DNA from: GCA-2862585 sp965661345 | GTDB taxonomy: Bacteria > Bacteroidota > Bacteroidia > Flavobacteriales > UBA7312 | Assembly: GCA_965661345.1 (NCBI GenBank) | Contig: CBFIDK010000007.1 | Location: forward strand, 1 to 64,000 | Reading direction: 5' to 3' | DNA: 64,000 nucleotides | Shown here: positions 34,147 through 43,316 of the stretch, piece after piece | Numbering within the stretch: position 1 is the first letter of the stretch | Layout of the letters: each line of letters opens with the position of its first letter | Position numbers and translations under genes: made by a program | The notes under the pieces: generated by a model | The model's input: the letters and a program-made list of their open reading frames with translations, nothing else | Told to the model about the DNA's origin: nothing | Database searches by the model: none

Positions 34147-35145
34147 ATGAAGACTAGAATAGCAATAAACGGTTTCGGAAGGATTGGTCGTGTTTTTTTA
34201 CGCTCAGTCATTAATAATCCAACTATTGAAGTAGTAGCAATAAATGATTTGGCTAGTGCGCATACCATGAGTCATTTATTTAAATACGATTCTGTTCATG
34301 GGGTATACGATGGAAAGGTTCACTATACAGAAAATGCTTTATTAATAGATGGACATTCTATTGATTACCTTTCATATTCAAAAATTGAAGATATTTCATG
34401 GGAAAAATATAATGTTGATATTGTTATTGAATCTACTGGTCTTTTCAAAGATAAAAGCAGTGCGTTAGCGCATATTAAGGCTGGTGCTAAAAAAGTTATA
34501 ATCTCTGCGCCACCAAGCGATGATTCAATTAAGACCATTGTCTTGGGAGTAAATGATGATGTAATTACCGATGATGATGTTATCCTTTCTAACGCATCCT
34601 GTACTACTAACAGTGCAGCTCCTATGATTCAGCTTATTAACCAGAATTACGGTATAGATAGCGCTTATATTACTACTATTCATTCTTATACCACTGACCA
34701 ACGCTTGCATGATTCTCCACATTCTGATTTAAGACGTGCGCGTGCGGGTGCAACTTCAATAGTTCCTACAACAACTGGAGCAGCAAAAGCGTTAACTAAA
34801 ATCTTTCCTGATTTATCTAATAAAATTGGAGGTTGTGGTATACGGGTGCCTGTTCCGGATGGTTCTTTAACTGATATAACTTGTATAGTTAAGAAAGAGA
34901 CTTCTGTTGATGAGGTAAATCAATTATTTAAAAACGCTTCATTAGGCTCTTTATCTGGAATACTGAGTTATATTGACGATCCGATTGTTTCAGTTGATGT
35001 TTTGGGAAATACACATTCTTGTGTTTTTGATTCTCAATTGACATCTGTAATTGGTAAAATGGTAAAGGTAGTCGGCTGGTACGATAATGAAACGGGCTAT
35101 TCAAATCGATTAATTGATCTAGTCGAAAAGATTAGTAATATTTAA
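34147..35145 (+). CDS. gap: Glyceraldehyde-3-phosphate dehydrogenase, type I
   Basis: This enzyme catalyses the phosphorylating, NAD-dependent step of glycolysis or the reverse in gluconeogenesis. The 332-residue protein has the Rossmann motif INGFGRIGR (8-16), Asp34 in INDLA (favouring NAD), the catalytic Cys152 in SNASCTTNSAAP and GWYDNETGYSNR near the C-terminus. The gene has a strong terminator immediately upstream, so its promoter is not apparent. Its 3' end overlaps lpxH, which runs the opposite way, by 14 nt. Confidence 0.96.
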   Translation: MKTRIAINGFGRIGRVFLRSVINNPTIEVVAINDLASAHTMSHLFKYDSVHGVYDGKVHYTENALLIDGHSIDYLSYSKIEDISWEKYNVDIVIESTGLFKDKSSALAHIKAGAKKVIISAPPSDDSIKTIVLGVNDDVITDDDVILSNASCTTNSAAPMIQLINQNYGIDSAYITTIHSYTTDQRLHDSPHSDLRRARAGATSIVPTTTGAAKALTKIFPDLSNKIGGCGIRVPVPDGSLTDITCIVKKETSVDEVNQLFKNASLGSLSGILSYIDDPIVSVDVLGNTHSCVFDSQLTSVIGKMVKVVGWYDNETGYSNRLIDLVEKISNI

Positions 35146-35866
35146 GTTCTAGTTTGTTTCCATCAAAAACAGCATAGCTGTTATAATTTACCCATTCCCC
35201 TAAGTTAATGTAGTGAGAATCATTTCCTAAATCTATTTCAAGTGGCAAGTGGCGGTGTCCAAAAATGAAATAATCTACCTTTTTTGTTTTTAGTGTTTCT
35301 TTACAAAATTGAGTAAGCCATTCATTATCACCATGAAATGTTTCATCCTTTTGTCCATTGGCTATTCTGCTTTTTTTGGACCAATACTCAGCTATACTGA
35401 TTCCAAGATTCGGGTGTATTCTAGCAAATAACCATTGACACAGTTTATTGGAGAATATTTTCTTTAGGAATTTATAGCCCTTATCCTTTGGTCCCAGACC
35501 GTCACCATGGCCAATAAAAAACGTCTTGTTATTAAAAATAAATTCTTGTGGTTCTCTATAGATTTTTAAATCGATTTCTTTTTCCAAATAGTCAAAAACC
35601 CACATGTCATGGTTTCCAGTAAAAAAGTGAATATCTATTCCAGTATCGCGAATCTCAGCAAGTTTACCTAGTAGTCGTACATAGCCTTTGGGAACAGCTT
35701 TTTTGTACTCAAACCAAAAATCGAAAACATCTCCAACTAGAAATATAGCAGTTGCATCTTTTTTGATTTCATCTAGCCATTTGACAAATAGTTTTTCACG
35801 CTCTAAACTTTTTTCTCTGTTTGGAACGCCAAGATGTAAATCCGATGCAAAATAAATTCTAGTCAA
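35132..35866 (-). CDS. lpxH: UDP-2,3-diacylglucosamine diphosphatase (LpxH type)
   Basis: LpxH hydrolyses UDP-2,3-diacylglucosamine to lipid X in lipid A synthesis. The 244-residue metallophosphoesterase has the expected metal motifs: FASDLHLG, VGDVFDFWFE, FTGNHDMW, IGHGDGLG and IFGHRHLP. It is the last gene of the long minus-strand unit from hemH. It overlaps the TlpA-like gene by 8 nt and converges with gap by a 14-nt overlap. lpxB is also in this window. Confidence 0.92.
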   Translation of the reverse strand: MTRIYFASDLHLGVPNREKSLEREKLFVKWLDEIKKDATAIFLVGDVFDFWFEYKKAVPKGYVRLLGKLAEIRDTGIDIHFFTGNHDMWVFDYLEKEIDLKIYREPQEFIFNNKTFFIGHGDGLGPKDKGYKFLKKIFSNKLCQWLFARIHPNLGISIAEYWSKKSRIANGQKDETFHGDNEWLTQFCKETLKTKKVDYFIFGHRHLPLEIDLGNDSHYINLGEWVNYNSYAVFDGNKLELKYY

Positions 35867-36974
35867 AAATTTCTATTAGTTTATTTCTTAATACTGTGCC
35901 TCTTAGGTTTCGACCTATTATAACTCCATCTTCATCAATCAAAAATGTTGATGGAATACTTTCGATACCATATTCCTTACAAATAGGCGATTCAAAACCT
36001 TGTAGTTCACTTAATTGTATCCACTTCAAACCATCCTGATTAATTGCTTTTAACCATTCGTTTTTTGCAGATTCATTACGTGTACTATCATCTAAAGATA
36101 TACCAATTATTTCTAAACCTTTGGGTTTGTATTCTTTGTACAATTCAACCACCATTGGGTTTTCTTTTCTACAAGGCACACACCACGACGCCCAAAAATC
36201 CAAAAGGACTACGGTACCTCTCAAAGATGATAACGAAAATGGTTTGCCATTTTCATCCTTAATGCTAAAGTCTGGAGCGATGGCGCCAACAGCAGTTTTT
36301 TCAAGAGAAAGAACGTTTTCTTTGATGTTTTCTATCCACAAATTATTTGGATACTTGCTTTCAAGATTTGTATAAATCTTTTTGTAGTAATTTATATTAT
36401 CCGCTATGCTTCCAAGCTGCTGTCCAGCTATTAGATTAATGAAAAGAGTTGGATTTTCATCAATGAATTGTTCAATATTTTTTTTGTGGTTTTCTAATAA
36501 TTCGTCGTATTGAATTCTAATGGAATTTAACACCAATTCTTCCTCATCAGTTCCAATTGATTTCTGATATATTAGTGAAAGTGAATCCGTATTTTGTTTT
36601 AAACGACGAATAATATTTAATAATAATGTATTGCCTTCCACTTCATCAGAGCCAATAGCTTCGTAGTCAACCAATGTAGTTGCGTTTGCTTTAAATTCTA
36701 TGGTGTCTCCTTTGTTGAATGCAATTAAGGCATAATTTTCATTACTAAATGATATCCTGAAAAAGTTTATGGAGTCGGAAGAGTAGTTGAAAGAGAAAGT
36801 ACTGTTATCAATTTTGCAAGAATCGACCTTAATAACATCTGTGGGTGAAATTTTTTCTAAATAAATCCAACTGTCATTTTCGGCATTTGTGAGAGTGCCA
36901 TTTATTGTCCCTCTATCATCAGTACACGATGCTAGAGTGAAAATTACAATACTGATAAAAAATAATCTCATCAT
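35859..36974 (-). CDS. TlpA-like thioredoxin lipoprotein with DUF4369 N-terminus
   Basis: The 371-residue protein has a lipoprotein signal (FFISIVIFTLASC), so it should be membrane-anchored outside the cytoplasm. An N-terminal beta-rich region resembles DUF4369 (INGTLTNAENDSWIYLEKI through the acidic helical middle). From about residue 235 there is a thioredoxin fold (AIAPDFSIKDENGKPFSLSSLRGTVVLLDFWASWCVPCRKENP) with a CVPC redox pair. It probably acts in thiol-disulfide exchange. The partner is unknown. A link to heme or cytochrome maturation is possible from its position but not shown. It overlaps gatB by 4 nt. Confidence 0.88.
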   Translation of the reverse strand: MMRLFFISIVIFTLASCTDDRGTINGTLTNAENDSWIYLEKISPTDVIKVDSCKIDNSTFSFNYSSDSINFFRISFSNENYALIAFNKGDTIEFKANATTLVDYEAIGSDEVEGNTLLLNIIRRLKQNTDSLSLIYQKSIGTDEEELVLNSIRIQYDELLENHKKNIEQFIDENPTLFINLIAGQQLGSIADNINYYKKIYTNLESKYPNNLWIENIKENVLSLEKTAVGAIAPDFSIKDENGKPFSLSSLRGTVVLLDFWASWCVPCRKENPMVVELYKEYKPKGLEIIGISLDDSTRNESAKNEWLKAINQDGLKWIQLSELQGFESPICKEYGIESIPSTFLIDEDGVIIGRNLRGTVLRNKLIEIFD

Positions 36975-38422
36975 TTTTCTAACGCTTCTCTAAGGATTTT
37001 ATTGGCAATTTTCGGGTCTGCTTTTCCTCTTGAGAGCTTCATAACTTCTCCCATAAAAAGACCTATTAATCCTTTTTTACCATTTTTATATTCTTCCACT
37101 TTTTCTGGATACTTTTCCAATGCTTGTTGAATAAAACCTTGCAATGCAGACGTATCGCTTTCTTGTATCCAGTTATTAGCTTTAGCAATTTCTTCTGCAG
37201 ATAAATCACTTTTTAACATTTCGCCAAATACTTTTTGTGTAGCAACAGTGTTACTTACTTTTCCGTCATCAACCAATTTAATGAGTTCTGCAAGTCGATT
37301 AGGAGACATGTTAAATTGATCTATTTCAATGGCATTTTCATTAAGAAAAGACTTTACAACGCCATTCATGAAATTTGCCGCTCCTTTGTAGTTTTTAGTA
37401 TGTTTACAAAGTTCTGTGAAGTAAAGGGCAATTTCTTTTTCTTCAATTAGTACATTGGCGTCGTACTCTGACAGTCCAAACTCTTGGGTATACGTTTTAA
37501 ATAATTCGTTAGGAAGAGGAGGTAGAGTCTTTTTTACATTGTCAATGTATTCTTGACTAATAGTGATTGGTTGTAAATCTGGTTCTGGAAAGTACCTATA
37601 ATCGTTAGCATCTTCTTTGCTACGCATGAGTGAGGTTGTGCCTGTCGCTGCATTAAAACTTCTAGTCTGTTGTTCTACAGTCCCTCCATTTTCTAAGATT
37701 TCTATTTGCCTGTCCATTTCATGCTCAATCGCTCTTTTTACATTTCTCAAAGAGTTCATGTTTTTTACCTCTGCTCTGTTTCCAAATACGTTGCTTCCTT
37801 TGAGCATGACTGAAATGTTTGCGTCACAACGTAAGCTACCTTCTTCGAGATTACCATCACAAATATCAAGGTAACGCACAAGTTTTCGCACTTCACTTAA
37901 GTATTGATAGGCTTCGTCAGCGCTTCTTATATCTGGTTCAGAAACAATTTCTATTAGTGCAACACCCGCCCTGTTTAAATCTACTAATGAATTGAAAGGG
38001 TCTAAGTCGTGAATACTTTTACCAGCATCTTCTTCCATGTGAATGCGCGTGATATTGATTGGCTTTTTTTGGTCCTCTTCATCTTTAACATATATAACAC
38101 CACCGTTGCAAATTGGGGTTTTATCTTGAGTAATTTGATACCCTTTTGGAAGGTCGGGATAAAAATAATTTTTTCTAGCGTATTCGTTATGTTCTCTAAT
38201 CGTCGAGCCACAGGCAATGCCCATTTTTACGGCGTATTCAATAACTTTTTTATTACTCATTGGTAATGTGCCAGGATGACCTAGAGTGATAGGGCTTGTT
38301 TGGGTATTAGCAGATGCTCCATATTCGGTAGAGTCGCTGCAATACGCCTTTGTTTTGGTAGAAAGTTGTGCGTGAATTTCTAACCCTACTACAAGTTGAT
38401 ATTTGTCTCTTAAATTGCTCAT
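36971..38422 (-). CDS. gatB: Asp-tRNA(Asn)/Glu-tRNA(Gln) amidotransferase subunit B
   Basis: GatB is the kinase/tRNA-binding subunit of the GatCAB complex that converts misacylated Glu-tRNA(Gln) or Asp-tRNA(Asn). The 483-residue protein has LVVGLEIHAQLSTKTKAYC, LPGTLPMSNKKV in the form HPGTLPMSNKKV, DLPKGYQITQ, DLNRAGVALIEIVSEPDIRS and a C-terminal YqeY-like tail. gatA and gatC are not nearby. It lies 23 nt after hemL, so it shares the heme-gene transcript, and thereby sits next to another user of glutamyl-tRNA chemistry. Confidence 0.96.
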   Translation of the reverse strand: MSNLRDKYQLVVGLEIHAQLSTKTKAYCSDSTEYGASANTQTSPITLGHPGTLPMSNKKVIEYAVKMGIACGSTIREHNEYARKNYFYPDLPKGYQITQDKTPICNGGVIYVKDEEDQKKPINITRIHMEEDAGKSIHDLDPFNSLVDLNRAGVALIEIVSEPDIRSADEAYQYLSEVRKLVRYLDICDGNLEEGSLRCDANISVMLKGSNVFGNRAEVKNMNSLRNVKRAIEHEMDRQIEILENGGTVEQQTRSFNAATGTTSLMRSKEDANDYRYFPEPDLQPITISQEYIDNVKKTLPPLPNELFKTYTQEFGLSEYDANVLIEEKEIALYFTELCKHTKNYKGAANFMNGVVKSFLNENAIEIDQFNMSPNRLAELIKLVDDGKVSNTVATQKVFGEMLKSDLSAEEIAKANNWIQESDTSALQGFIQQALEKYPEKVEEYKNGKKGLIGLFMGEVMKLSRGKADPKIANKILREALEK

Positions 38423-38445
38423 TACTCAAATGGGGTTAAATATAA

Positions 38446-39729
38446 TTAAAGTATTTCTTCAAAAGTTTTATCCATTGCATTAATGGTTTTATCTAGAAGT
38501 TCTTTTGAATGTGTATGAGAAAGAAATAAACTTTCAAAAGCGGATGGAGCAAAGTAAACGCCTTTTTCCAAAACGCCATGGAATAATTTTTTAAACAAAT
38601 CGGCATTTGCATTACATGCATGTTCGAAGTTCTCAACAACATCAACGTCAAAGTGGAAGCTCACCATTGAGCCAACTCTATTTAGGGCATATTTTAAATT
38701 ATACTTATCGAATACTTTTCTTAGTTCTACTTCAAAATAGGCACTATTTTTTTCTAAATCGGAGTAAATACTAGGTGTTTCATTTAACTCTTTGAGTAGG
38801 GTGTAGCCGCAATTCATAGCAATAGGGTTTCCACTTAACGTACCTGCTTGATATACTGGTCCTACTGGTGCTACCATATCCATTATTTCTTTTTTTCCAC
38901 CAAAAGCACCGACGGGTAAACCTCCGCCAATTATTTTACCTAGAGTGACCATATCTGGTGTAATGCCATAATATTCACTGGCGCCTCCTTTAGCAAGTCT
39001 AAAGCCAGTCATGACTTCATCAAAAATTAACACAATATTGTGTTGAGTACACAAGTGACGTAAGCCTTCTAAAAACCCTTTTTTAGGAGGAATACATCCC
39101 ATATTCCCTGCTACTGGCTCAATAATTATAGCCGCTATCTCATCTTTATTATCCTCGATGATTTTCTTGACGGCTTCAAGATTATTGTATGGTGCAAGTA
39201 AAGTGTCTTTTGCAGTTCCTTTAGTAACGCCTGGGCTGTTAGGAACTCCTAGTGTAATGGCACCGCTACCGGCTTTAATAAGAAAAGCATCAGCGTGTCC
39301 ATGGTAATTACCTTCAAATTTTATAAATTTTTCTTTGTTGGTATATCCTCTAGCAACACGGATTGCACTCATACAGGCTTCTGTGCCTGAATTAGTCATT
39401 CGTACCTTTTCAACAGCTGGAACCATGTCACAAATTAATTCGGCAATATCCGTTTCAAGTTTTGTAGGTCCTCCAAAAGAGGTTGTGTTGTCGGTGGCTT
39501 TTTTTAAAGTATCTACTATAGGCGGGTGACAATGCCCTAAAATCATAGGCCCCCATGAGCCAATGTAGTCTATGTATTCTTTCCCATCTACATCTGTAAG
39601 GATTGACCCCTTTGCAGATTGAAAAAATACTGGAGTTCCGCCAACCGACCGAAATGCACGAACAGGAGAGTTTACTCCGCCTGGAATAAACAGTTGAGCT
39701 CTTTCAAAATATAAATTACTATTCTTCAT
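38446..39729 (-). CDS. hemL: Glutamate-1-semialdehyde 2,1-aminomutase
   Basis: HemL converts glutamate-1-semialdehyde to 5-aminolevulinate using PLP. The 427-residue class III aminotransferase-fold protein has FIPGGVNSPVRAFRSVGG, NSGTEACMSAIRVARGYTN, FDEVMTGFR and the PLP lysine in TLGKIIGGGLPVGAFGG. It overlaps hemB by 11 nt and is the last heme gene of the unit. Confidence 0.97.
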   Translation of the reverse strand: MKNSNLYFERAQLFIPGGVNSPVRAFRSVGGTPVFFQSAKGSILTDVDGKEYIDYIGSWGPMILGHCHPPIVDTLKKATDNTTSFGGPTKLETDIAELICDMVPAVEKVRMTNSGTEACMSAIRVARGYTNKEKFIKFEGNYHGHADAFLIKAGSGAITLGVPNSPGVTKGTAKDTLLAPYNNLEAVKKIIEDNKDEIAAIIIEPVAGNMGCIPPKKGFLEGLRHLCTQHNIVLIFDEVMTGFRLAKGGASEYYGITPDMVTLGKIIGGGLPVGAFGGKKEIMDMVAPVGPVYQAGTLSGNPIAMNCGYTLLKELNETPSIYSDLEKNSAYFEVELRKVFDKYNLKYALNRVGSMVSFHFDVDVVENFEHACNANADLFKKLFHGVLEKGVYFAPSAFESLFLSHTHSKELLDKTINAMDKTFEEIL

Positions 39730-40702
39730 TTTTTAAAAGTTTAGCAGCTTCTTTAGCAAAATATGTTGCAATTAAATTAGCGCCAGCACGTTTGAAACCA
39801 ATTAATGACTCCATCATTACTTTATCGTGATTTAGCCAACCTTTTTCACTGGCTGCTTTTATCATTGCGTATTCGCCAGATACTTGATAAGCGCTAATTG
39901 TAAGGTCGTAGCTATCTCGAATTAATCTCACCATATCAAGGTAAGGTTGGCCAGGTTTAATCATAAGAATATCTGCACCTTCTTCAATATCTCTTTCCAC
40001 TTCGCTTAATCCTTCAAGTGCGTTTGCAGGGTTCATTTGATATGTTTTCTTATCTCCAAATCCTGGAGTAGATTCTAATGCGTCACGAAAAGGGCCATAA
40101 TAGTTTGAGGCGTATTTCACACTGTATGACATAATGCCAACATTTGGAAAGCCTTCGTTTTCTAGAGATTCTCTGATTATTCCAATTCTTCCGTCCATCA
40201 TATCTGAAGGAGCAACCATATCTACACCTGCTTCGGCATGAGAAACGGCCATTTCTGCCAGAACGTCAAGTGTTTCATCGTTCAGAATTTCTTCTCCATC
40301 AACAATGCCGTCATGTCCATGAATAGAATAGGGGTCAAGGGCAACATCACTCATCAGGTACATTTCAGGGATTTCTTTTTTAAGTAAACGGATGGCTTTT
40401 TGCATTAGTCCTTTTGGATTAACGGCTTCTTTTCCTTCATTGTCTTTGAGTGAGTCTTCAACTTTAGCAAAAAGTAATGCTGAGCGTATTCCTAAATCAT
40501 AACAGCTTTTAACTTCATCTACCAATAAATCAAGAGTGTATCTGTAATAACCTGGCATGGATGCAATTTCCTCTTTTGTGTTTTGTCCTTCCATGAAGAA
40601 TAAAGGAACGATAAAATCACTAGGGTGAAGTCTGTTTTCTTGTACCATATCTCTTATGGATTGATTTTTTCTAAGTCGTCTATTTCTTTTGTCTGGAAAC
40701 AT
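39719..40702 (-). CDS. hemB: Porphobilinogen synthase (5-aminolevulinate dehydratase)
   Basis: HemB condenses two 5-aminolevulinates into porphobilinogen. The 327-residue protein has the two active-site lysine regions (IMSYSVKYASNYYGPFRDA and DILMIKPGQPYLD). The metal site reads DVALDPYSIHGHDG. It has no cysteines where zinc enzymes have CxCxxxxxxxC, so this is the magnesium-type enzyme. It begins 12 nt after hemF. Confidence 0.97.
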   Translation of the reverse strand: MFPDKRNRRLRKNQSIRDMVQENRLHPSDFIVPLFFMEGQNTKEEIASMPGYYRYTLDLLVDEVKSCYDLGIRSALLFAKVEDSLKDNEGKEAVNPKGLMQKAIRLLKKEIPEMYLMSDVALDPYSIHGHDGIVDGEEILNDETLDVLAEMAVSHAEAGVDMVAPSDMMDGRIGIIRESLENEGFPNVGIMSYSVKYASNYYGPFRDALESTPGFGDKKTYQMNPANALEGLSEVERDIEEGADILMIKPGQPYLDMVRLIRDSYDLTISAYQVSGEYAMIKAASEKGWLNHDKVMMESLIGFKRAGANLIATYFAKEAAKLLKNEE

Positions 40703-40714
40703 ATCTTTATCTAT

Positions 40715-41623
40715 TTAAACCCAATCTTTTGGATTTTTTAATACATCAATTAATTCTTCTTCAGCACTTCCTTTTTCTGGATGATGGTTGTATTCCCATC
40801 TTACAGTTGATGGTAGGCTCATTAGAATGGATTCTGTTCTACCTTTAGTTTTAATGCCAAAATGCGTGCCCCTGTCATGAAGTAAATTAAACTCTACGTA
40901 ACGACCTCTTCGAATTTCTTGCCATTTTTTTTGGGCATCTGTGTAGCTTTTATTTTTGTGTTTTTCAACGATTGGAACATAGGCTTCAATGAATGCATTT
41001 CCAGAGTCAATACTGAAATTCAAAATATCTTCCATAGAGGTGTTTTTGTCCTCTTTTTGGTAATCAAAAAATATACCGCCAATTCCTCTGGCTTCACCTC
41101 TGTGAGAGTTGTAGAAATAGTTGTCGCACTCTTTTTTGAAAGTACTGTAATAATCTGGGTTATGTTTATCGCAGACCGATTTGTTTACACGGTGAAAATG
41201 AGTAGCGTCTTCATTGTCTAGGTAATAGGGCGTGAGGTCTGTTCCGCCTCCAAACCAAGATGTTCGTAGACTACCGTCTTCGTCATACATCTCAAAATAC
41301 CTCCAATTGGCATGAACAGTGGGTATTTTTGGACTTGTCGGATGAATGACTAATGATAATCCACAAGCATAGAAGCTTGCATTATCGACATTAAATTTTT
41401 CTTTAAAAAGTTGTGGAAGTTCACCATGCACAACAGATACATTAACGCCACCTTTTTCAAAGACTTTACCATTATTCAAAACTCTAGTTTTTCCACCACC
41501 ACCACCTTCTCTGTGCCATTCGTCTTCAATAAACTTTCCTTTTGTATCGGACTGTTCTAAAGCGTGACAAATTTGATTTTGCAAGTCAAAAATATGTTTC
41601 TCAAATGTGTCTTTAATATTCAT
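40715..41623 (-). CDS. hemF: Oxygen-dependent coproporphyrinogen III oxidase
   Basis: HemF decarboxylates coproporphyrinogen III to protoporphyrinogen IX with O2. The 302-residue protein has the GGGGKTRVLNNGKVFEKGGVN opening, HPTSPKIPTVHANWRYFE, SWFGGGTDLTPYYL and RGRYVEFNLLHDRGTHFG. Use of HemF indicates an organism that makes heme aerobically. No HemN is present in the window. It follows hemE after 2 nt. Confidence 0.97.
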   Translation of the reverse strand: MNIKDTFEKHIFDLQNQICHALEQSDTKGKFIEDEWHREGGGGGKTRVLNNGKVFEKGGVNVSVVHGELPQLFKEKFNVDNASFYACGLSLVIHPTSPKIPTVHANWRYFEMYDEDGSLRTSWFGGGTDLTPYYLDNEDATHFHRVNKSVCDKHNPDYYSTFKKECDNYFYNSHRGEARGIGGIFFDYQKEDKNTSMEDILNFSIDSGNAFIEAYVPIVEKHKNKSYTDAQKKWQEIRRGRYVEFNLLHDRGTHFGIKTKGRTESILMSLPSTVRWEYNHHPEKGSAEEELIDVLKNPKDWV

Positions 41624-41625
41624 TA

Positions 41626-42663
41626 TTATGAATAATTTTTAATAGCATTGATGAATACCTTGGCATTTTCTACCGGAACGGTTGGCAATATCCCATGTCC
41701 TAAATTAGCTATGTAGCGGTCTTTTCCGAAACCGTCTACCATTTCTTTGGCTAGGCGTTCAATTTCTTCATGGGGAGCAAATAAACATGCTGGATCAAAA
41801 TTTCCTTGCAAGGTTATGTTTGGTCCAGCTAATTTTCTAGCTTCTTTAGGTGTTAATGCCCAATCTACTCCTAAGGCATTGCAGCCTAGGTTCGCTAAGT
41901 CTTTGATAGCATACCATGCACCTTTTGCAAATACTATCGTTGGAGCGCCTTTAACATTGTCCACAATTTGCTTAATGTATGGGAATGCAAATTCTTGGAA
42001 ATCTCTAGGTGATAGTAAGCCTGCCCAAGAGTCAAAAATTTGAACGGCTTGAGCACCTGCTTGAATTTGTGCATTTAAGTATGCAATTGTTGTATCTGTT
42101 ATTTTTTGTAGCAGCAAATGTGCTGCTTTTCTTTCCGCATGACAAAACGCTTTGGCTTGTGAGAAATCTTTGGAGCCTTGTCCTTGAACCATATAGCATA
42201 AGATAGTGAAAGGAGCGCCTGCAAAACCGATTAATGGCACTTTACCATTTAAATCTTTTCTAGTAAGTGTAACCGCATCCATTACATAGCCAAGCTTTTC
42301 ATTAACATCAGGAACTTCAATGGCTTGTGCATCGCTTAGAGTATTGACTGTTTTTGGCAAAAAAGGACCTTTACCAGCAATCATTTGTACCTCATAACCT
42401 AATGCTTGGGGAACAACTAAAATGTCTGAAAATAATATTGCAGCATCTGTTCCAACTTGGTCAATAGGCATGATTGTTATTTCAGAAACTAACTCAGGCG
42501 TTTCGCACCGCTCAAAAAAGGAATATTTTTCCCTCAACACTCTATAGTCAGGAAGAAATCGCCCTGCTTGCCTCATCATCCAAACTGGAGGGCGTTCAAC
42601 ACTTTCTCCTTTTAAAGCTCTTAAAAGCAAGTTGTTTTTTAATTCTGGAAAATTGTGTGTCAT
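41626..42663 (-). CDS. hemE: Uroporphyrinogen decarboxylase
   Basis: HemE removes four carboxyl groups from uroporphyrinogen III to give coproporphyrinogen III. The 345-residue TIM-barrel protein contains RPPVWMMRQAGRFLPDYR, GFAGAPFTILCYMVQG, FDSWAGLLSP and ANLGHGILPTVPVENAKVF. It starts ATGA overlapping the hemD stop by 4 nt. Confidence 0.97.
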   Translation of the reverse strand: MTHNFPELKNNLLLRALKGESVERPPVWMMRQAGRFLPDYRVLREKYSFFERCETPELVSEITIMPIDQVGTDAAILFSDILVVPQALGYEVQMIAGKGPFLPKTVNTLSDAQAIEVPDVNEKLGYVMDAVTLTRKDLNGKVPLIGFAGAPFTILCYMVQGQGSKDFSQAKAFCHAERKAAHLLLQKITDTTIAYLNAQIQAGAQAVQIFDSWAGLLSPRDFQEFAFPYIKQIVDNVKGAPTIVFAKGAWYAIKDLANLGCNALGVDWALTPKEARKLAGPNITLQGNFDPACLFAPHEEIERLAKEMVDGFGKDRYIANLGHGILPTVPVENAKVFINAIKNYS

Positions 42664-43316
42664 GTATTAAAATATTTGCGAGCAACTTCTACAATACTTC
42701 TCGCATCAGTGTTATTACTAGTTATAAAATCTTGTCCTTCATTTTTTAGAGCTTGTGCAGTAGTGGGTCCAATGGCAAAGCATGGCAAACCGTTAAATTC
42801 ATTTTTTTCTAAAAATGAATACACTGCGCTAGGACTCATAAAAGCCAATCCGTCAACAGATTGCAAATTTAACGTTTTATTAAGATTTATCGTTTGATAA
42901 ACATGTACTTCTTTTACCTTTATATCAAATGATTTGAGCATTTCGGGTAGGTCATTTCTTCTGCTACTGCCACAAATAAAAATCACTTCTTTTTCTTTAT
43001 TTTCAATTATGAGTTTGGCTAAATCTGTAGCGGTTGATTTTTTTGGAATTATGGCGTGTGTAAATGTTTCGGATGTTCGTGATCCAATGGCGTAAAGTTT
43101 TTTTGAAAGAGGTAGTCCTTTTATCGCTTCAACTGCTGAACGGCTAGTAAAAACCCAGGGAATGTTTACATCTAAATCGGCAATATTAAATGCTAATGGT
43201 TTGGTTTCGATTACTGGTTTACAATCGACAACTAAAGAGGTGTTCGAATTAAAGTCATGCAATTGTTCGGAAGAAATAGCATTTAGAAATAAAAGCGTTT
43301 TAGGAGTATTTTTCAT
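42660..43316 (-). CDS. hemD: Uroporphyrinogen-III synthase
   Basis: HemD cyclises hydroxymethylbilane to uroporphyrinogen III. The family diverges strongly, so the call rests on motifs plus position. The protein is about 218 residues, has two Rossmann-like halves, and carries VFTSRSAVEAI and DGLAFMSPSAVYSFLEKN with a C-terminal CFAIGPTTAQALKNEG. It sits between hemC and hemE. The ATG at 43316 is preferred, overlapping hemC by 17 nt. An ATG at 43331 gives five more residues and a larger overlap. Confidence 0.88.
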   Translation of the reverse strand: MKNTPKTLLFLNAISSEQLHDFNSNTSLVVDCKPVIETKPLAFNIADLDVNIPWVFTSRSAVEAIKGLPLSKKLYAIGSRTSETFTHAIIPKKSTATDLAKLIIENKEKEVIFICGSSRRNDLPEMLKSFDIKVKEVHVYQTINLNKTLNLQSVDGLAFMSPSAVYSFLEKNEFNGLPCFAIGPTTAQALKNEGQDFITSNNTDARSIVEVARKYFNT

